Origin: a virus
Reading direction: 5' to 3' (one strand)
IMG/VR virus record: IMGVR_UViG_3300023179_000029
Location: 62,001 to 126,000 of that record
Length of the DNA stretch: 64,000 nucleotides
The notes beneath the pieces were generated by a model. The model made no database searches. It saw nothing but the letters and a program-made list of their open reading frames with translations, and had not been told where the DNA came from. The position numbers were made by a program, and so were the translations under genes. How positions within the stretch are numbered: the first letter of the stretch is position 1; each line of letters begins with the position of its first letter. Shown piece after piece: positions 35,765-43,347 of the stretch.

Positions 35765-36051
35765 CAAATTCCTTTCATGGGCAAAGGCTGCCCATAATGT
35801 AGTTTTTCGAAATTATAATCGTTAGGAGACTCAGCCACAGGGTTATTACCCCGTAGCTGCTCCATTACTTTTCTTACAATATAAGGATCATCAACTGCAT
35901 CATGATCCCTGTTTGTTAAACGCCAGCCGCCATCAATGCGATAAACATATCCGTCATGCTCGCGTGTTTTATCATCGATATAAGCTTCATCGATATTAGG
36001 ATCGTAGCTCCAGCTACGATACATTCTATGTGCCTCAGGAATTTCCTTCAT
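35764..36051 (-). CDS. Small protein, unknown
   Basis: 95 residues (MKEIPEAHRMYRSWSYDPN...), start ATG at 36051 (a GTG lies one codon earlier). Rich in Asp, Tyr and Arg; alpha/beta composition. Translation is coupled to the MazG-like gene. No family recognised. Confidence 0.55.
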   Translation of the reverse strand: MKEIPEAHRMYRSWSYDPNIDEAYIDDKTREHDGYVYRIDGGWRLTNRDHDAVDDPYIVRKVMEQLRGNNPVAESPNDYNFEKLHYGQPLPMKGI

Positions 36052-36078
36052 CACTAATTATGGGCAAGTTTGCCCGTC

Positions 36079-36438
36079 TTATACTTCTTCTGGAGCAGGA
36101 TCCTCAGGCGCAGGCTCAGAAGCGGGAAGATTATCGATAGCATCAATAATTTCTTGTGCTTCCTTAGAAAACTTAGTCCTAGCCTCTGCTACCCGACGAA
36201 TAAAATCGACCTGAGTTTCAGTAGAAGATTCTACTGATCCGCTATTAGGATCAGAAAGTTCAGCAACTTGCTGCTCAAGTTCGACAATTCTTCGTTCAAG
36301 ATTAGCAACATTTTGATTAGATTCCGCTTCCTGTTGTTCAAAATCGGCAATGCGCTGATTGGCAATTAAAATATTTTGATTTTTAGATTCATTATAAATT
36401 TCTAATGATCTAAAAATAGATTGAAGCTGATCATCCAT
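36079..36438 (-). CDS. Coiled-coil protein
   Basis: 119 residues from MDDQLQSIFRSLE; the ATG overlaps the preceding stop (ATGGATGA). Residues 25-70 are a long heptad coiled coil (VANLERRIVELEQQVAEL), ending in a Pro/Glu-rich tail (SEPAPEDPAPEEV). No family recognised. Confidence 0.6.
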   Translation of the reverse strand: MDDQLQSIFRSLEIYNESKNQNILIANQRIADFEQQEAESNQNVANLERRIVELEQQVAELSDPNSGSVESSTETQVDFIRRVAEARTKFSKEAQEIIDAIDNLPASEPAPEDPAPEEV

Positions 36439-36748
36439 TACTCTTAATTCCCTCAATGACATTTGCCACTTGATCGACCTCTTCTTGATTAGCTGGTACT
36501 ACAATATTAGAACCCTCTGGTAGATTCTTGGCAGCATCAAGCGCCTTTTCAAAATACTCAATGGCCTGACTACGAGTAAGCTGGAAACGGTAGCTGCCAC
36601 TAGGCACCCGAAGGGGATTGTCATCTGGACCCTTAACTGGGAAAGTTAGACCTGAAACAAAAATAAGTTCCAGTACGCCTTCTTTGCCGGGTTCTACATC
36701 GATTGTGCCGACTGAAGCGCCGACAAGTTCTACTGTTGTATCAAACAT
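36431..36748 (-). CDS. Small alpha/beta protein, unknown
   Basis: 105 residues. Beta strands in the first half (VLELIFVSGLTFPVKGPD), then a helix with SQAIEYFEKALDAAKNL. Good AGGA ribosome site. First gene after the divergent promoter at 36.8 kb, leading five coupled genes down to the 783-aa protein. Confidence 0.55.
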   Translation of the reverse strand: MFDTTVELVGASVGTIDVEPGKEGVLELIFVSGLTFPVKGPDDNPLRVPSGSYRFQLTRSQAIEYFEKALDAAKNLPEGSNIVVPANQEEVDQVANVIEGIKSNG

Positions 36749-36788
36749 TGCTTTCCTTTTGTTAGTTTATACTCGACTGAGTGGTGAT

Positions 36789-36839
36789 AATATAGCAGAC
36801 GATACACAGATTTGCAAATTGGGCAAAAGTGTGTATACT
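36789..36839. promoter_or_regulatory. Divergent promoter pair sharing one palindromic -35
   Basis: TTGCAA (36812-36817) is its own reverse complement. Rightward it is followed after 16 nt by TATACT (36834-36839); leftward after 17 nt by TATATT (36789-36794). Both neighbouring operons could therefore start from the same -35, and polymerases would compete. Confidence 0.6.
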
Positions 36840-36885
36840 GTCTATTGGCCAAAAGGCCGTTGCACATATTATAGAAAGGAATAAC

Positions 36886-37098
36886 ATGGGAAGAAAGCCT
36901 AGTAAGGGACATCGCGGTGGCGGAAAGTCAAACATTCCGGCAGAGAAAGACGATGGCAGCCGTTGGGTGGTAATTGGCGAAAATGGTCGTCAGGTATACC
37001 CCGGCTCTGGCATTAAGAAGAAGGACGCACAACGTCTTGCTGTTGGACTTGTTCAGTCTGCTACCATTGAGATGGTCGTACCACCTACAGAGGAGTAA
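36886..37098 (+). CDS. Small basic protein, DUF2188-like in composition
   Basis: 70 residues from MGRKPSKGHRGGG; AAAGGA spaced 6 nt. Basic Gly-rich N-terminus, then DGSRWVVIGENGRQVYPGSG with KKKDAQRLAVGLVQSA, resembling small proteins with a W-V-V / R-A-A layout (DUF2188 type), an impression only. First gene of a three-gene rightward operon with stop-start spacing of 1 nt. Confidence 0.5.
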   Translation: MGRKPSKGHRGGGKSNIPAEKDDGSRWVVIGENGRQVYPGSGIKKKDAQRLAVGLVQSATIEMVVPPTEE

Positions 37099-37099
37099 C

Positions 37100-37519
37100 A
37101 TGCAAACATTTGTACCATACGATGACTTTGAACTTTGCGCCATGACGCTTGACAACAAGCGACTTAACAAGCAGCGTATTGAGTCATTTCAAATCCTACG
37201 CGCTATCACTGACGATACTTATGGCTGGCAGTCACATCCTGCCGTACATATGTGGCGTGGTTATGTTGGCGGACTTGTTTCATACAGTCTTGCTATGTGC
37301 CGCGAGTGGCGCTTGCGTGACGGTGCTGACAGGACCGACCTTGAAGGTCGCATTGCAGCCTTTGGTGCAGATGATAATCTACCGGCATGGTGGGGCGATG
37401 AGCGCGTTCATGAATCTCATCGCTCCAACTTGTTTCATAAGGAACCAGAATGGTATAACCAATTTTGGACTAATTTGCCAGAGCTTCCATACTTCTGGCC
37501 GACTAAGGAAGGGTATTGA
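37100..37519 (+). CDS. Pyrimidine-dimer DNA glycosylase-like protein (MSMEG_6728-type)
   Basis: 139 residues from MQTFVPYDDFELCAMTLDNK; AGGAG spaced 4 nt. The layout LDNKRLNKQRIESFQIL, then GWQSHPAVHMWRGYV, LAMCREWRLR and SHRSNLFHKEPEWY matches, from memory, the actinobacterial MSMEG_6728 group often annotated as DNA glycosylase. The role would be base-excision repair or nuclease activity on phage or host DNA. No enzymology is known to me for this group. Overlaps the next ATG by one base. Confidence 0.65.
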   Translation: MQTFVPYDDFELCAMTLDNKRLNKQRIESFQILRAITDDTYGWQSHPAVHMWRGYVGGLVSYSLAMCREWRLRDGADRTDLEGRIAAFGADDNLPAWWGDERVHESHRSNLFHKEPEWYNQFWTNLPELPYFWPTKEGY

Positions 37520-37974
37520 TGGAATTTAATGATGATACACCTTTGGGTGAAGCGATTGATTTTACTGTTGATGCTGCGATGAATGGCGGAGCAATTTGTC
37601 CATGCTGTTCTCAATTTGTAAAAGTATATAAACGTAAAATTAATAGCGCAATGGCAAAAGCGCTCGTTGATTTGTATAAAGAGGGCAAAACATTTAAATT
37701 TGTTCACGGCCCTACGGTTACCACCTGTAGAGAGGTAAGCAAGCTGAGTTGGTGGGGACTTGTCGTTGAAGAGTCTACATTAAGACCGGATGGTGGGCGT
37801 TCTGGGTATTGGCGCGTCACGGAAAAAGGCGAACAATTTATTAAAAAGCAAATCAAGTGTCAAAAATATGCCCATGTTTTTGATGGCAAAATTCTAAATC
37901 ATGATGGCGATTTTATAAATATTGAAGATGCTTTTGGCAGTCCATTTCATTATCGTGAATTAATGGATGCTTAG
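37519..37974 (+). CDS. Winged-helix-like protein with CxCC zinc site
   Basis: 151 residues. Contains ICPCCSQFVKVYKRKI near residue 25 and then a wing-helix-like stretch (AKALVDLYKEGKTF, SGYWRVTEKGEQFIKK), where WRVTEKGEQF is typical of winged-helix ends. Probably DNA-binding or a small regulatory protein. Its TAG interlocks with the TAA of the convergent 962-aa gene (shared TTAG at 37971-37974). Confidence 0.55.
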   Translation: MEFNDDTPLGEAIDFTVDAAMNGGAICPCCSQFVKVYKRKINSAMAKALVDLYKEGKTFKFVHGPTVTTCREVSKLSWWGLVVEESTLRPDGGRSGYWRVTEKGEQFIKKQIKCQKYAHVFDGKILNHDGDFINIEDAFGSPFHYRELMDA

Positions 37975-40859
37975 CCAGCCCAATCAGTAGGGAATGTAGT
38001 TGTACCCGGATCATCGGGTTTTTCTAAATTACAAACAGGGCACCAAGGGTATGCCTCTGCTTGAGCTTCAGCTAATTCGGAAGCAGAATACTCGGTCATA
38101 TAATCGCTAATAAGCAAATCATGTTTGCCTTCTTCATGGGCATAACGCTCTGATTCTTTGATATCTTCGCCAATGGAATTATAAATTTCATTCCAATTAA
38201 CTTTTGATTCATCAATAATTTGAGCGGTTTCATCTGATCTTGGATCCATGTCAAAGATTTCATCGAAGCTTTCAATAAGGGCTTGGCCGCCCTCGCTAAT
38301 ATCTTCTCGTCCTGTTGGGCGCTCGTCATATGGAATCTCGTTCCATTCTTGGGCGTCTGCTAGGGCCTGCTGATTATGAGGGGCAATGACGGTTTCTGTT
38401 GCCCACATTACAAATTGATCAATTGGAGTAAAGTTTTGCACAAGCTGCCTTGATTGCATGTAAGGCTCATAATCATTATCAATCATAAGTTTGGTATTCC
38501 AAGTTTCCCAATTAGTCCAACCTTGGTAATCTGCCGTCTTGGCAGTAAAGGTATTTGGCCATATTACTTGATCAGTATTAGAATCAATAATTGTTGTATT
38601 ACCGGCTGCATCAGTTGCAGGATATGCTAAACCTTGACTGATCGCTTGGGTAATTTCTGGTGGCAATTGAGACGCAATATCCTGTGGTAATTCAGTTTCA
38701 GTCAACGGTACAATTTGTTCGTTTGGTTGAGCAAAATCCCATTGCGGAGCAACTAAATCAGTTTGAGGTTCAACAATTGAACCGGTGTCAACTGGAGGAA
38801 TGATGCCCTGCTCTGGTGAAGGCGCAGCCGATTCGCCTAATTGTTGATTTTGTGCTTCAATTTGTTTTTCTTGTAAAATTTGATTAATAAAATTATAAGC
38901 TATTGGCTCACCGGTATTTGGGTCAACAGCATCAAAGTCGATTCCCAATCTTTCGCCTAAAGATTCATCACCTAATCCCAAATATCCAGTTTCCAATACA
39001 TCTCGTACTTCCTCTGCATTATCAAAATTGCCAAATTTAATTAAGCTAGTTAAATCTTCTTCAGTCAACACTTCATCAAGTTGGTCTAAATGCCCCCCAT
39101 TTTCAATAATTTTTTCAATTATTAATTTATAAAAATCAAAATCTAAGTGGCTCGCGACTTTTGTTTTTGAAGAATCAACGCTTATTGTTTCTGTATAATT
39201 TGTTAAAATATTACTAGGAGTTAATCCTAATGAGTTCCATAGCTGGTTAATATATCTTTCAATCCATGAGGCAATATATGGGTTGTCCAGCGCCTTGTAA
39301 TAAAATTGATTATTTTGACCGGCAGCAGCGAATTCATTTAAAAGATCCATGCTATCTTTCAACCATTCATTTAATTTTGTTTTGTCGTCAAATTGTTCCC
39401 ATTTTTTAGGATCTTTACGAAGAAATCTTGGTTGCAACAAAACATTTTTATCTGGCATTTCAGAAATGGGCTGCAAACCCCTTTCTAATAATTCTTCGTT
39501 ACTCGGTTCGTAACTTTCAAAATTTTCCCATTTTTCAATGTCTTTTTCTACAGGCGTTGGATTTGGGTCGAATCGAACTCTATTTTTATCACCAATAATT
39601 CTAGAGGTGCCTTGCTGTCTTATATTATTTAAATATTCTTCTATACGCTTTGGCATATCATTTGCAATACCAATTTTGATTTCTGTTCCTAGTTGGAATA
39701 AATAAACAATATCTTCAGGATCGCTAGATTTAAAACTTTGAGGAATGATACCCTCTTTTTGCATTTTTCGTACTTTAGATCTGACTGCCGCCGGAGTAAG
39801 TGATTGACCTGTAAGTTCTGTAAATTTTTTAACTATTTGAGTAGGAGAATAATTTTCGCCAGATTTAACGGCTTTTTGTATTAAATCAAGTACAATTTGA
39901 TTATGTTCTTCGTTTAGCGCTTGATATTTTTCAGATTTTTTAGCAGCTTCAGGATGACAAATTGGACAGGGGCCAATATTTGTCGCGTCTTTAGTAGTAA
40001 CTAGTCCCGGCCTAACATCTCTTTTTATAGTTCCACATGTGTTACATATTAAATTATATGGGGTTTTTCCTCGATGAGACGTTAGAGGTGGCGTTTTAGG
40101 ATCCCAATGATATCCAAGTTCGGCTGCGGCATCATGCCTTTCTTGAATTAAACAATTTTTACAAGATCGACCATTAAATTTTAAAGACGGCGTTGGTTCT
40201 AATCTCAGCGCGTCTGCGGGTTTTACATCTCTCACCTTTTCATTACATTTTTGACACATCAAGGGATATTTAGTTAAAGCAACTTCAGGAGTTTGACCCC
40301 AATAATAACCCCTTTCATTAACAAAATCTTCGCGTTCTTTTATATAACAGGCTTTGCACTGCGGAGTTCTCCTCATTACATCTCTCGGTCTAACAGGGCC
40401 AATAATATGCTGGTTTTTACATTTTAAATAATAACCTTCACTCCGATTTTTTGGTTTGATTTTTTCTCCTTTTTTATTTACCCAAATAAACCCGATTTCT
40501 TTTGCTCTATTTATTACATCTTGAATTGTATATTTCGATTTTGGTGCAGAAAGTTTCCAAGAAGCAGCCCTAATGCCAGCCTTATCATCCCTAAATGGAT
40601 CAAGTGGGAAGTTCTCAACAGGAACGGATCGATTCTGTGGACCCCAATCACAGCGCAAGCAAGAGCCATCAATAAGCTGATCCTTGCACTTATTGCAAAA
40701 CGCATCAGTCTTCTCTCCCCTGCCCTCGGGATAGCCGCCTCCGGGGCGAACTACATTAGGGAAATGGTCTGGTTGAGCGGGCCTACCGGAAGCAGGATCG
40801 TCGGCTGTTTGCTCAATGTCTTTTTCTTTGCTAAAATGCCAAAGCTGTCTCTTGTCCAT
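37971..40859 (-). CDS. Large fusion: zinc-ribbon repeats, DNA-binding helix, GIY-YIG-like domain, DUF7249-like end
   Basis: 962 residues. A zinc knuckle (CNKCKDQLIDGSCLRC) is followed by three ~60-residue repeats with CxxC pairs (YYLKCKNQH...CKAC, LMCQKCNEK...CKNC, LICNTCGTI...CPIC). A helix-turn-helix-like part (SPTQIVKKFTELTGQSLTP) precedes YLFQLGTEIKIGIANDMPKRI, which resembles a GIY-YIG/T5orf172-type nuclease start. After an acidic linker, GWTNWETWNTKLMIDND matches a phage-specific module (DUF7249-like, recalled). A last CPVC site ends it. It contains AKTADYQG. Likely a mosaic DNA-binding protein derived from a homing nuclease; activity unproven. Confidence 0.6.
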   Translation of the reverse strand: MDKRQLWHFSKEKDIEQTADDPASGRPAQPDHFPNVVRPGGGYPEGRGEKTDAFCNKCKDQLIDGSCLRCDWGPQNRSVPVENFPLDPFRDDKAGIRAASWKLSAPKSKYTIQDVINRAKEIGFIWVNKKGEKIKPKNRSEGYYLKCKNQHIIGPVRPRDVMRRTPQCKACYIKEREDFVNERGYYWGQTPEVALTKYPLMCQKCNEKVRDVKPADALRLEPTPSLKFNGRSCKNCLIQERHDAAAELGYHWDPKTPPLTSHRGKTPYNLICNTCGTIKRDVRPGLVTTKDATNIGPCPICHPEAAKKSEKYQALNEEHNQIVLDLIQKAVKSGENYSPTQIVKKFTELTGQSLTPAAVRSKVRKMQKEGIIPQSFKSSDPEDIVYLFQLGTEIKIGIANDMPKRIEEYLNNIRQQGTSRIIGDKNRVRFDPNPTPVEKDIEKWENFESYEPSNEELLERGLQPISEMPDKNVLLQPRFLRKDPKKWEQFDDKTKLNEWLKDSMDLLNEFAAAGQNNQFYYKALDNPYIASWIERYINQLWNSLGLTPSNILTNYTETISVDSSKTKVASHLDFDFYKLIIEKIIENGGHLDQLDEVLTEEDLTSLIKFGNFDNAEEVRDVLETGYLGLGDESLGERLGIDFDAVDPNTGEPIAYNFINQILQEKQIEAQNQQLGESAAPSPEQGIIPPVDTGSIVEPQTDLVAPQWDFAQPNEQIVPLTETELPQDIASQLPPEITQAISQGLAYPATDAAGNTTIIDSNTDQVIWPNTFTAKTADYQGWTNWETWNTKLMIDNDYEPYMQSRQLVQNFTPIDQFVMWATETVIAPHNQQALADAQEWNEIPYDERPTGREDISEGGQALIESFDEIFDMDPRSDETAQIIDESKVNWNEIYNSIGEDIKESERYAHEEGKHDLLISDYMTEYSASELAEAQAEAYPWCPVCNLEKPDDPGTTTFPTDWAG

Positions 40860-40877
40860 ACAAATTAAGGGTCGGGA

Positions 40878-40906
40878 TTGAAGCGTTCGATAGGATGTGC
40901 TATCAT
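40878..40906 (+). promoter_or_regulatory. Promoter for the thyX operon
   Basis: TTGAAG (40878-40883), 17 nt, TATCAT (40901-40906). The core TGCTATCAT is identical to that of the promoter at 1050-1078. It precedes the 87-aa gene by about 28 nt. Confidence 0.6.
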
Positions 40907-40933
40907 GATTGGCACACCAACAGAAAGGATCGC

Positions 40934-41197
40934 ATGTTTAAGCGAATCAAGGACTATATTGAAAACAAGGGGCTTTGCTTTACAATGCGTTCAAAGTCCA
41001 AGAAGATCACTGTCAGCATTTGTAATGATCTAGACGCTGCCCGAATCAAGACTCCGTATACCGATGAGCTAGTATGGATGAATGACATTCTATCGGGTCT
41101 ATCTACAGCGTATCGCGCAGCACAGGATGCAGAAGATCAAAAGGTAGCAGATGAGCTTCACGACATCCGGCATACGATTTCAAAGGTATATGCTTGA
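40934..41197 (+). CDS. Small protein ahead of thyX
   Basis: 87 residues from MFKRIKDYIENKGLCF with AAAGGA upstream. Basic N-terminal half, then an acidic helix (AYRAAQDAEDQKVADELH). Shares the A of its TGA with the thyX ATG. Function unknown; the operon suggests nucleotide metabolism or a regulatory role. Confidence 0.6.
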   Translation: MFKRIKDYIENKGLCFTMRSKSKKITVSICNDLDAARIKTPYTDELVWMNDILSGLSTAYRAAQDAEDQKVADELHDIRHTISKVYA

Positions 41198-41880
41198 TGG
41201 CAGATATTATCAAAGTATTTCCCCCGCACGGGTGGGTGGACCTAGAGGATTACAGCGGATCTGATCTTGATGTAGTTAATGCTGCCAAGGTGTCGTTTGC
41301 CAAGCAGTCAGATGGATTTGAAACTGCGGAAAGCAGGATCCTTCATTTCCTTCTTAGAGAAAGGCATGGCAGTCCATTTGAGCATAACTTTTTCAAGTTT
41401 CATGTACGCGCTCCCATTTTTGTCGTAAGAGAATGGCAGCGGCATCGCATTGGATTTTCATACAATGAAGAATCTGGTCGCTATGTAGAACTAAGGCCGG
41501 ACTTCTATGTTCCAGAGGAAGCCCGTATTCAGGAGGGCAAGCCCGGATCATATGTATTCGAAGATGGCGATGAGTTTCAAACAGAGCAGCTTAGGACTTC
41601 TGTTATGCTACACTCTAAAAATGCCTACAAGCATTATCAGGAGCTACTTGAATCTGGTATTGCAAAGGAACAAGCAAGGATAGTTCTACCACTTAATACA
41701 TACACTGAGTTTTATTTCACCTGCAACGCCAGAAGTCTTATGAACTTTCTGGAGTTGCGAATGTCATCTCATGCAATGTATGAGATTAGAAAATACGCAG
41801 AAGCCATGTATAAGCTATGGGCAGATGTTATGCCCTATACAGCAGATGCATTTGAGCATTATGGTTTCGTTGCACCTTAA
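41197..41880 (+). CDS. thyX: Flavin-dependent thymidylate synthase ThyX
   Basis: 227 residues. The ThyX core is clear: REWQRHRIGFSYNEESGRY, with the RHR...S...NE...S.R signature, plus LHFLLRERHGSPFEHN (flavin-side His/Glu) and the C-terminal LELRMSSHAMYEIR. It makes dTMP from dUMP using methylene-tetrahydrofolate, FAD and NAD(P)H, supplying thymidylate for phage DNA. The spacing between RHR and the motif Ser is 8 rather than the 7 of the published RHRx7S. Starts on the stop of the previous gene. Confidence 0.93.
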   Translation: MADIIKVFPPHGWVDLEDYSGSDLDVVNAAKVSFAKQSDGFETAESRILHFLLRERHGSPFEHNFFKFHVRAPIFVVREWQRHRIGFSYNEESGRYVELRPDFYVPEEARIQEGKPGSYVFEDGDEFQTEQLRTSVMLHSKNAYKHYQELLESGIAKEQARIVLPLNTYTEFYFTCNARSLMNFLELRMSSHAMYEIRKYAEAMYKLWADVMPYTADAFEHYGFVAP

Positions 41881-41889
41881 GGAGTAATA

Positions 41890-42171
41890 ATGGAAATTAG
41901 AAAAATCAACCCGTCAGAATTAGATGGATTTGCGGAGCTTATAAAACCCGCTGATCGCTCACAAAATACTTGCATTTGCAGCGGAATTATGTCAAATCCT
42001 GCCGCTCAGTCAAAAATCCTACAGGCTTTGGCGACTGATGCGCATCGGCATTCTCAACTAGCCGTTGAAACAGGAGATGAGTTTTACATTAATCACGCGC
42101 AAGCAATCAGGGAGCTTTGGAAAGAGCTTCGAATTGAATTTGGAATCGAGGATAATAATGAAGAAAATTGA
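41890..42171 (+). CDS. Small helical protein after thyX
   Basis: 93 residues (MEIRKINPSELDGFAEL...). AAGGAG spaced 5 nt. Contains SQNTCICSGIMSNP then long helices (AHRHSQLAVETGDEF, LWKELRIEFGIED). Overlaps the next gene by 14 nt. No family recognised. Confidence 0.6.
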   Translation: MEIRKINPSELDGFAELIKPADRSQNTCICSGIMSNPAAQSKILQALATDAHRHSQLAVETGDEFYINHAQAIRELWKELRIEFGIEDNNEEN

Positions 42172-42475
42172 AACAAATAATGGCAGTGTCTATGTAGTTG
42201 ATTCGCCCTATTGGGCTGGTGAGCATACATTTACGCATTATTCAACTGTAACTTCTAATGATAAGATGGATTTCACTGACCTTTGGGCCGTTGATGTTTA
42301 CAAGCGTTCAGGACTTAATCCGCTAGAGCATTATGATCGCCGCTACATTTGGGCCAGTGATGATGCCGAGCATGCCGCTCATATCGCAGATATATTTATC
42401 GATGATGGGACCAAGGTAATGATTACCCATATTGTTCCTCTTAATGATCGTCTTCGGGAGCCTACTACATTTTAA
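42158..42475 (+). CDS. Small alpha/beta protein, unknown
   Basis: 105 residues from MKKIETNNGSVYVVD; GAGG spaced 6 nt. Contains YWAGEHTFTHYST, WAVDVYKRSG and AEHAAHIADIFIDDGTK. Last gene of the thyX operon. No family recognised. Confidence 0.55.
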   Translation: MKKIETNNGSVYVVDSPYWAGEHTFTHYSTVTSNDKMDFTDLWAVDVYKRSGLNPLEHYDRRYIWASDDAEHAAHIADIFIDDGTKVMITHIVPLNDRLREPTTF

Positions 42476-42504
42476 TCAATTGAGCTTGGTTAATTGATGT
42501 AAAT

Positions 42505-42552
42505 AGCGCACCGGAATAACCGTCTGGGGATAGCCCTTCGCAGGCCGGTGGC
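42505..42552 (+). promoter_or_regulatory. Structured leader of the rightward virion-like gene
   Basis: CACCGG and CCGGTG (about 42509-42514 and 42545-42550) can pair, enclosing CTG/CAG and GGGATAGCCC. The fold sits about 25 nt upstream of the ATG. No clear -35/-10 pair seen, so the gene may be transcribed by readthrough from the thyX operon. Confidence 0.4.
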
Positions 42553-42573
42553 AAAACAAAAGGAAAATAAATT

Positions 42574-43155
42574 ATGGCTACATGGCTCCCCGTTAGAGCA
42601 TTTAACCGCACCCAAGAGATCCGTATTGGTAAGCAGAAGGTAACTTCAGTTGATTCTGTTGGCGCCCTTGCTAACCACGTTTACATTGATCTTGAAGATA
42701 AGGTTTCTCGTAAAGAGCTTGCTTATCACACTTCAATCGGTGGCGTTTATGCCGCAGGTACTGAGATTGAAGTTGTCGCTGGTACTGCCGTTGGACATGG
42801 CGCTAGGGTCACCGTTACCACTCTTAATGGTGGATCAACTGACCCCGCCGCTGTAATCTACGTCACTAACACAGCAGTTCTTGGTGTATCTGGTGTCACT
42901 CCAGTTTACACTGTTGATGGTTCTTACAATGTTACTAAGCCAAGCGGTACTTGGACAACCGGTTATTACGCCGACATCCTTGTTCAGATTCATAGCACCA
43001 CTGGCGTTGTTTCAACAAAGACTGGTACCGCTGTTAACACTGGTACTCAGGTAACCCCATCAGTTGATGCAAGCAACCTTGCTGTTGCTAAGTTTACGCT
43101 TACTTATGGCGCATCAAACCATACCGCATCAGCCGTTACAAACCTCAAGTACTAA
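42574..43155 (+). CDS. Virion-like beta protein on the rightward strand
   Basis: 193 residues. N-terminal RAFNRTQEIRIGKQKV, then long Thr/Val/Ser/Gly-rich beta sequence with two Ig-like-sized parts (60-135 and 135-193). AAAGGA spaced 8 nt. Codon choice is uniform and pyrimidine-ended (GTT, CTT, GGT), like a highly expressed structural gene. A strong terminator follows. Probably a capsid decoration or other abundant virion protein, curiously encoded opposite to the virion block. Confidence 0.55.
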   Translation: MATWLPVRAFNRTQEIRIGKQKVTSVDSVGALANHVYIDLEDKVSRKELAYHTSIGGVYAAGTEIEVVAGTAVGHGARVTVTTLNGGSTDPAAVIYVTNTAVLGVSGVTPVYTVDGSYNVTKPSGTWTTGYYADILVQIHSTTGVVSTKTGTAVNTGTQVTPSVDASNLAVAKFTLTYGASNHTASAVTNLKY

Positions 43156-43176
43156 ATTTAATTAGCACTTGAACGA

Positions 43177-43204
43177 ATAAGGCCGCGAAAGCGGCCTTAT
43201 TTAT
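43177..43204 (+). terminator. Intrinsic terminator with GAAA tetraloop
   Basis: AAGGCCGC/GCGGCCTT stem (43179-43186, 43191-43198) with GAAA loop, then ATTTATTT. Also partly usable from the minus strand, where a 48-aa gene ends. Confidence 0.85.
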
Positions 43205-43347
43205 TTCTTATATACATGCCATCTAGAGCATTTGCGGCATTTGAAAAAATCCCAATAGCCAAATCTACTAAATGCTTCGCTAGCGGCGCTGTACGCTGAA
43301 TTATACTTAAAGTATTTATCGCACTTACGAGACTTAAACAGTTTCAT
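43201..43347 (-). CDS. Small zinc-finger-like protein
   Basis: 48 residues from MKLFKSRKCDKYFKYNSAY, overlapping the end of the 428-aa gene by 14 nt. CDKYF and later FFKCRKCSRWHVYKK give three Cys and a His, possibly one metal site; highly basic and aromatic. No family recognised. Confidence 0.55.
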   Translation of the reverse strand: MKLFKSRKCDKYFKYNSAYSAASEAFSRFGYWDFFKCRKCSRWHVYKK

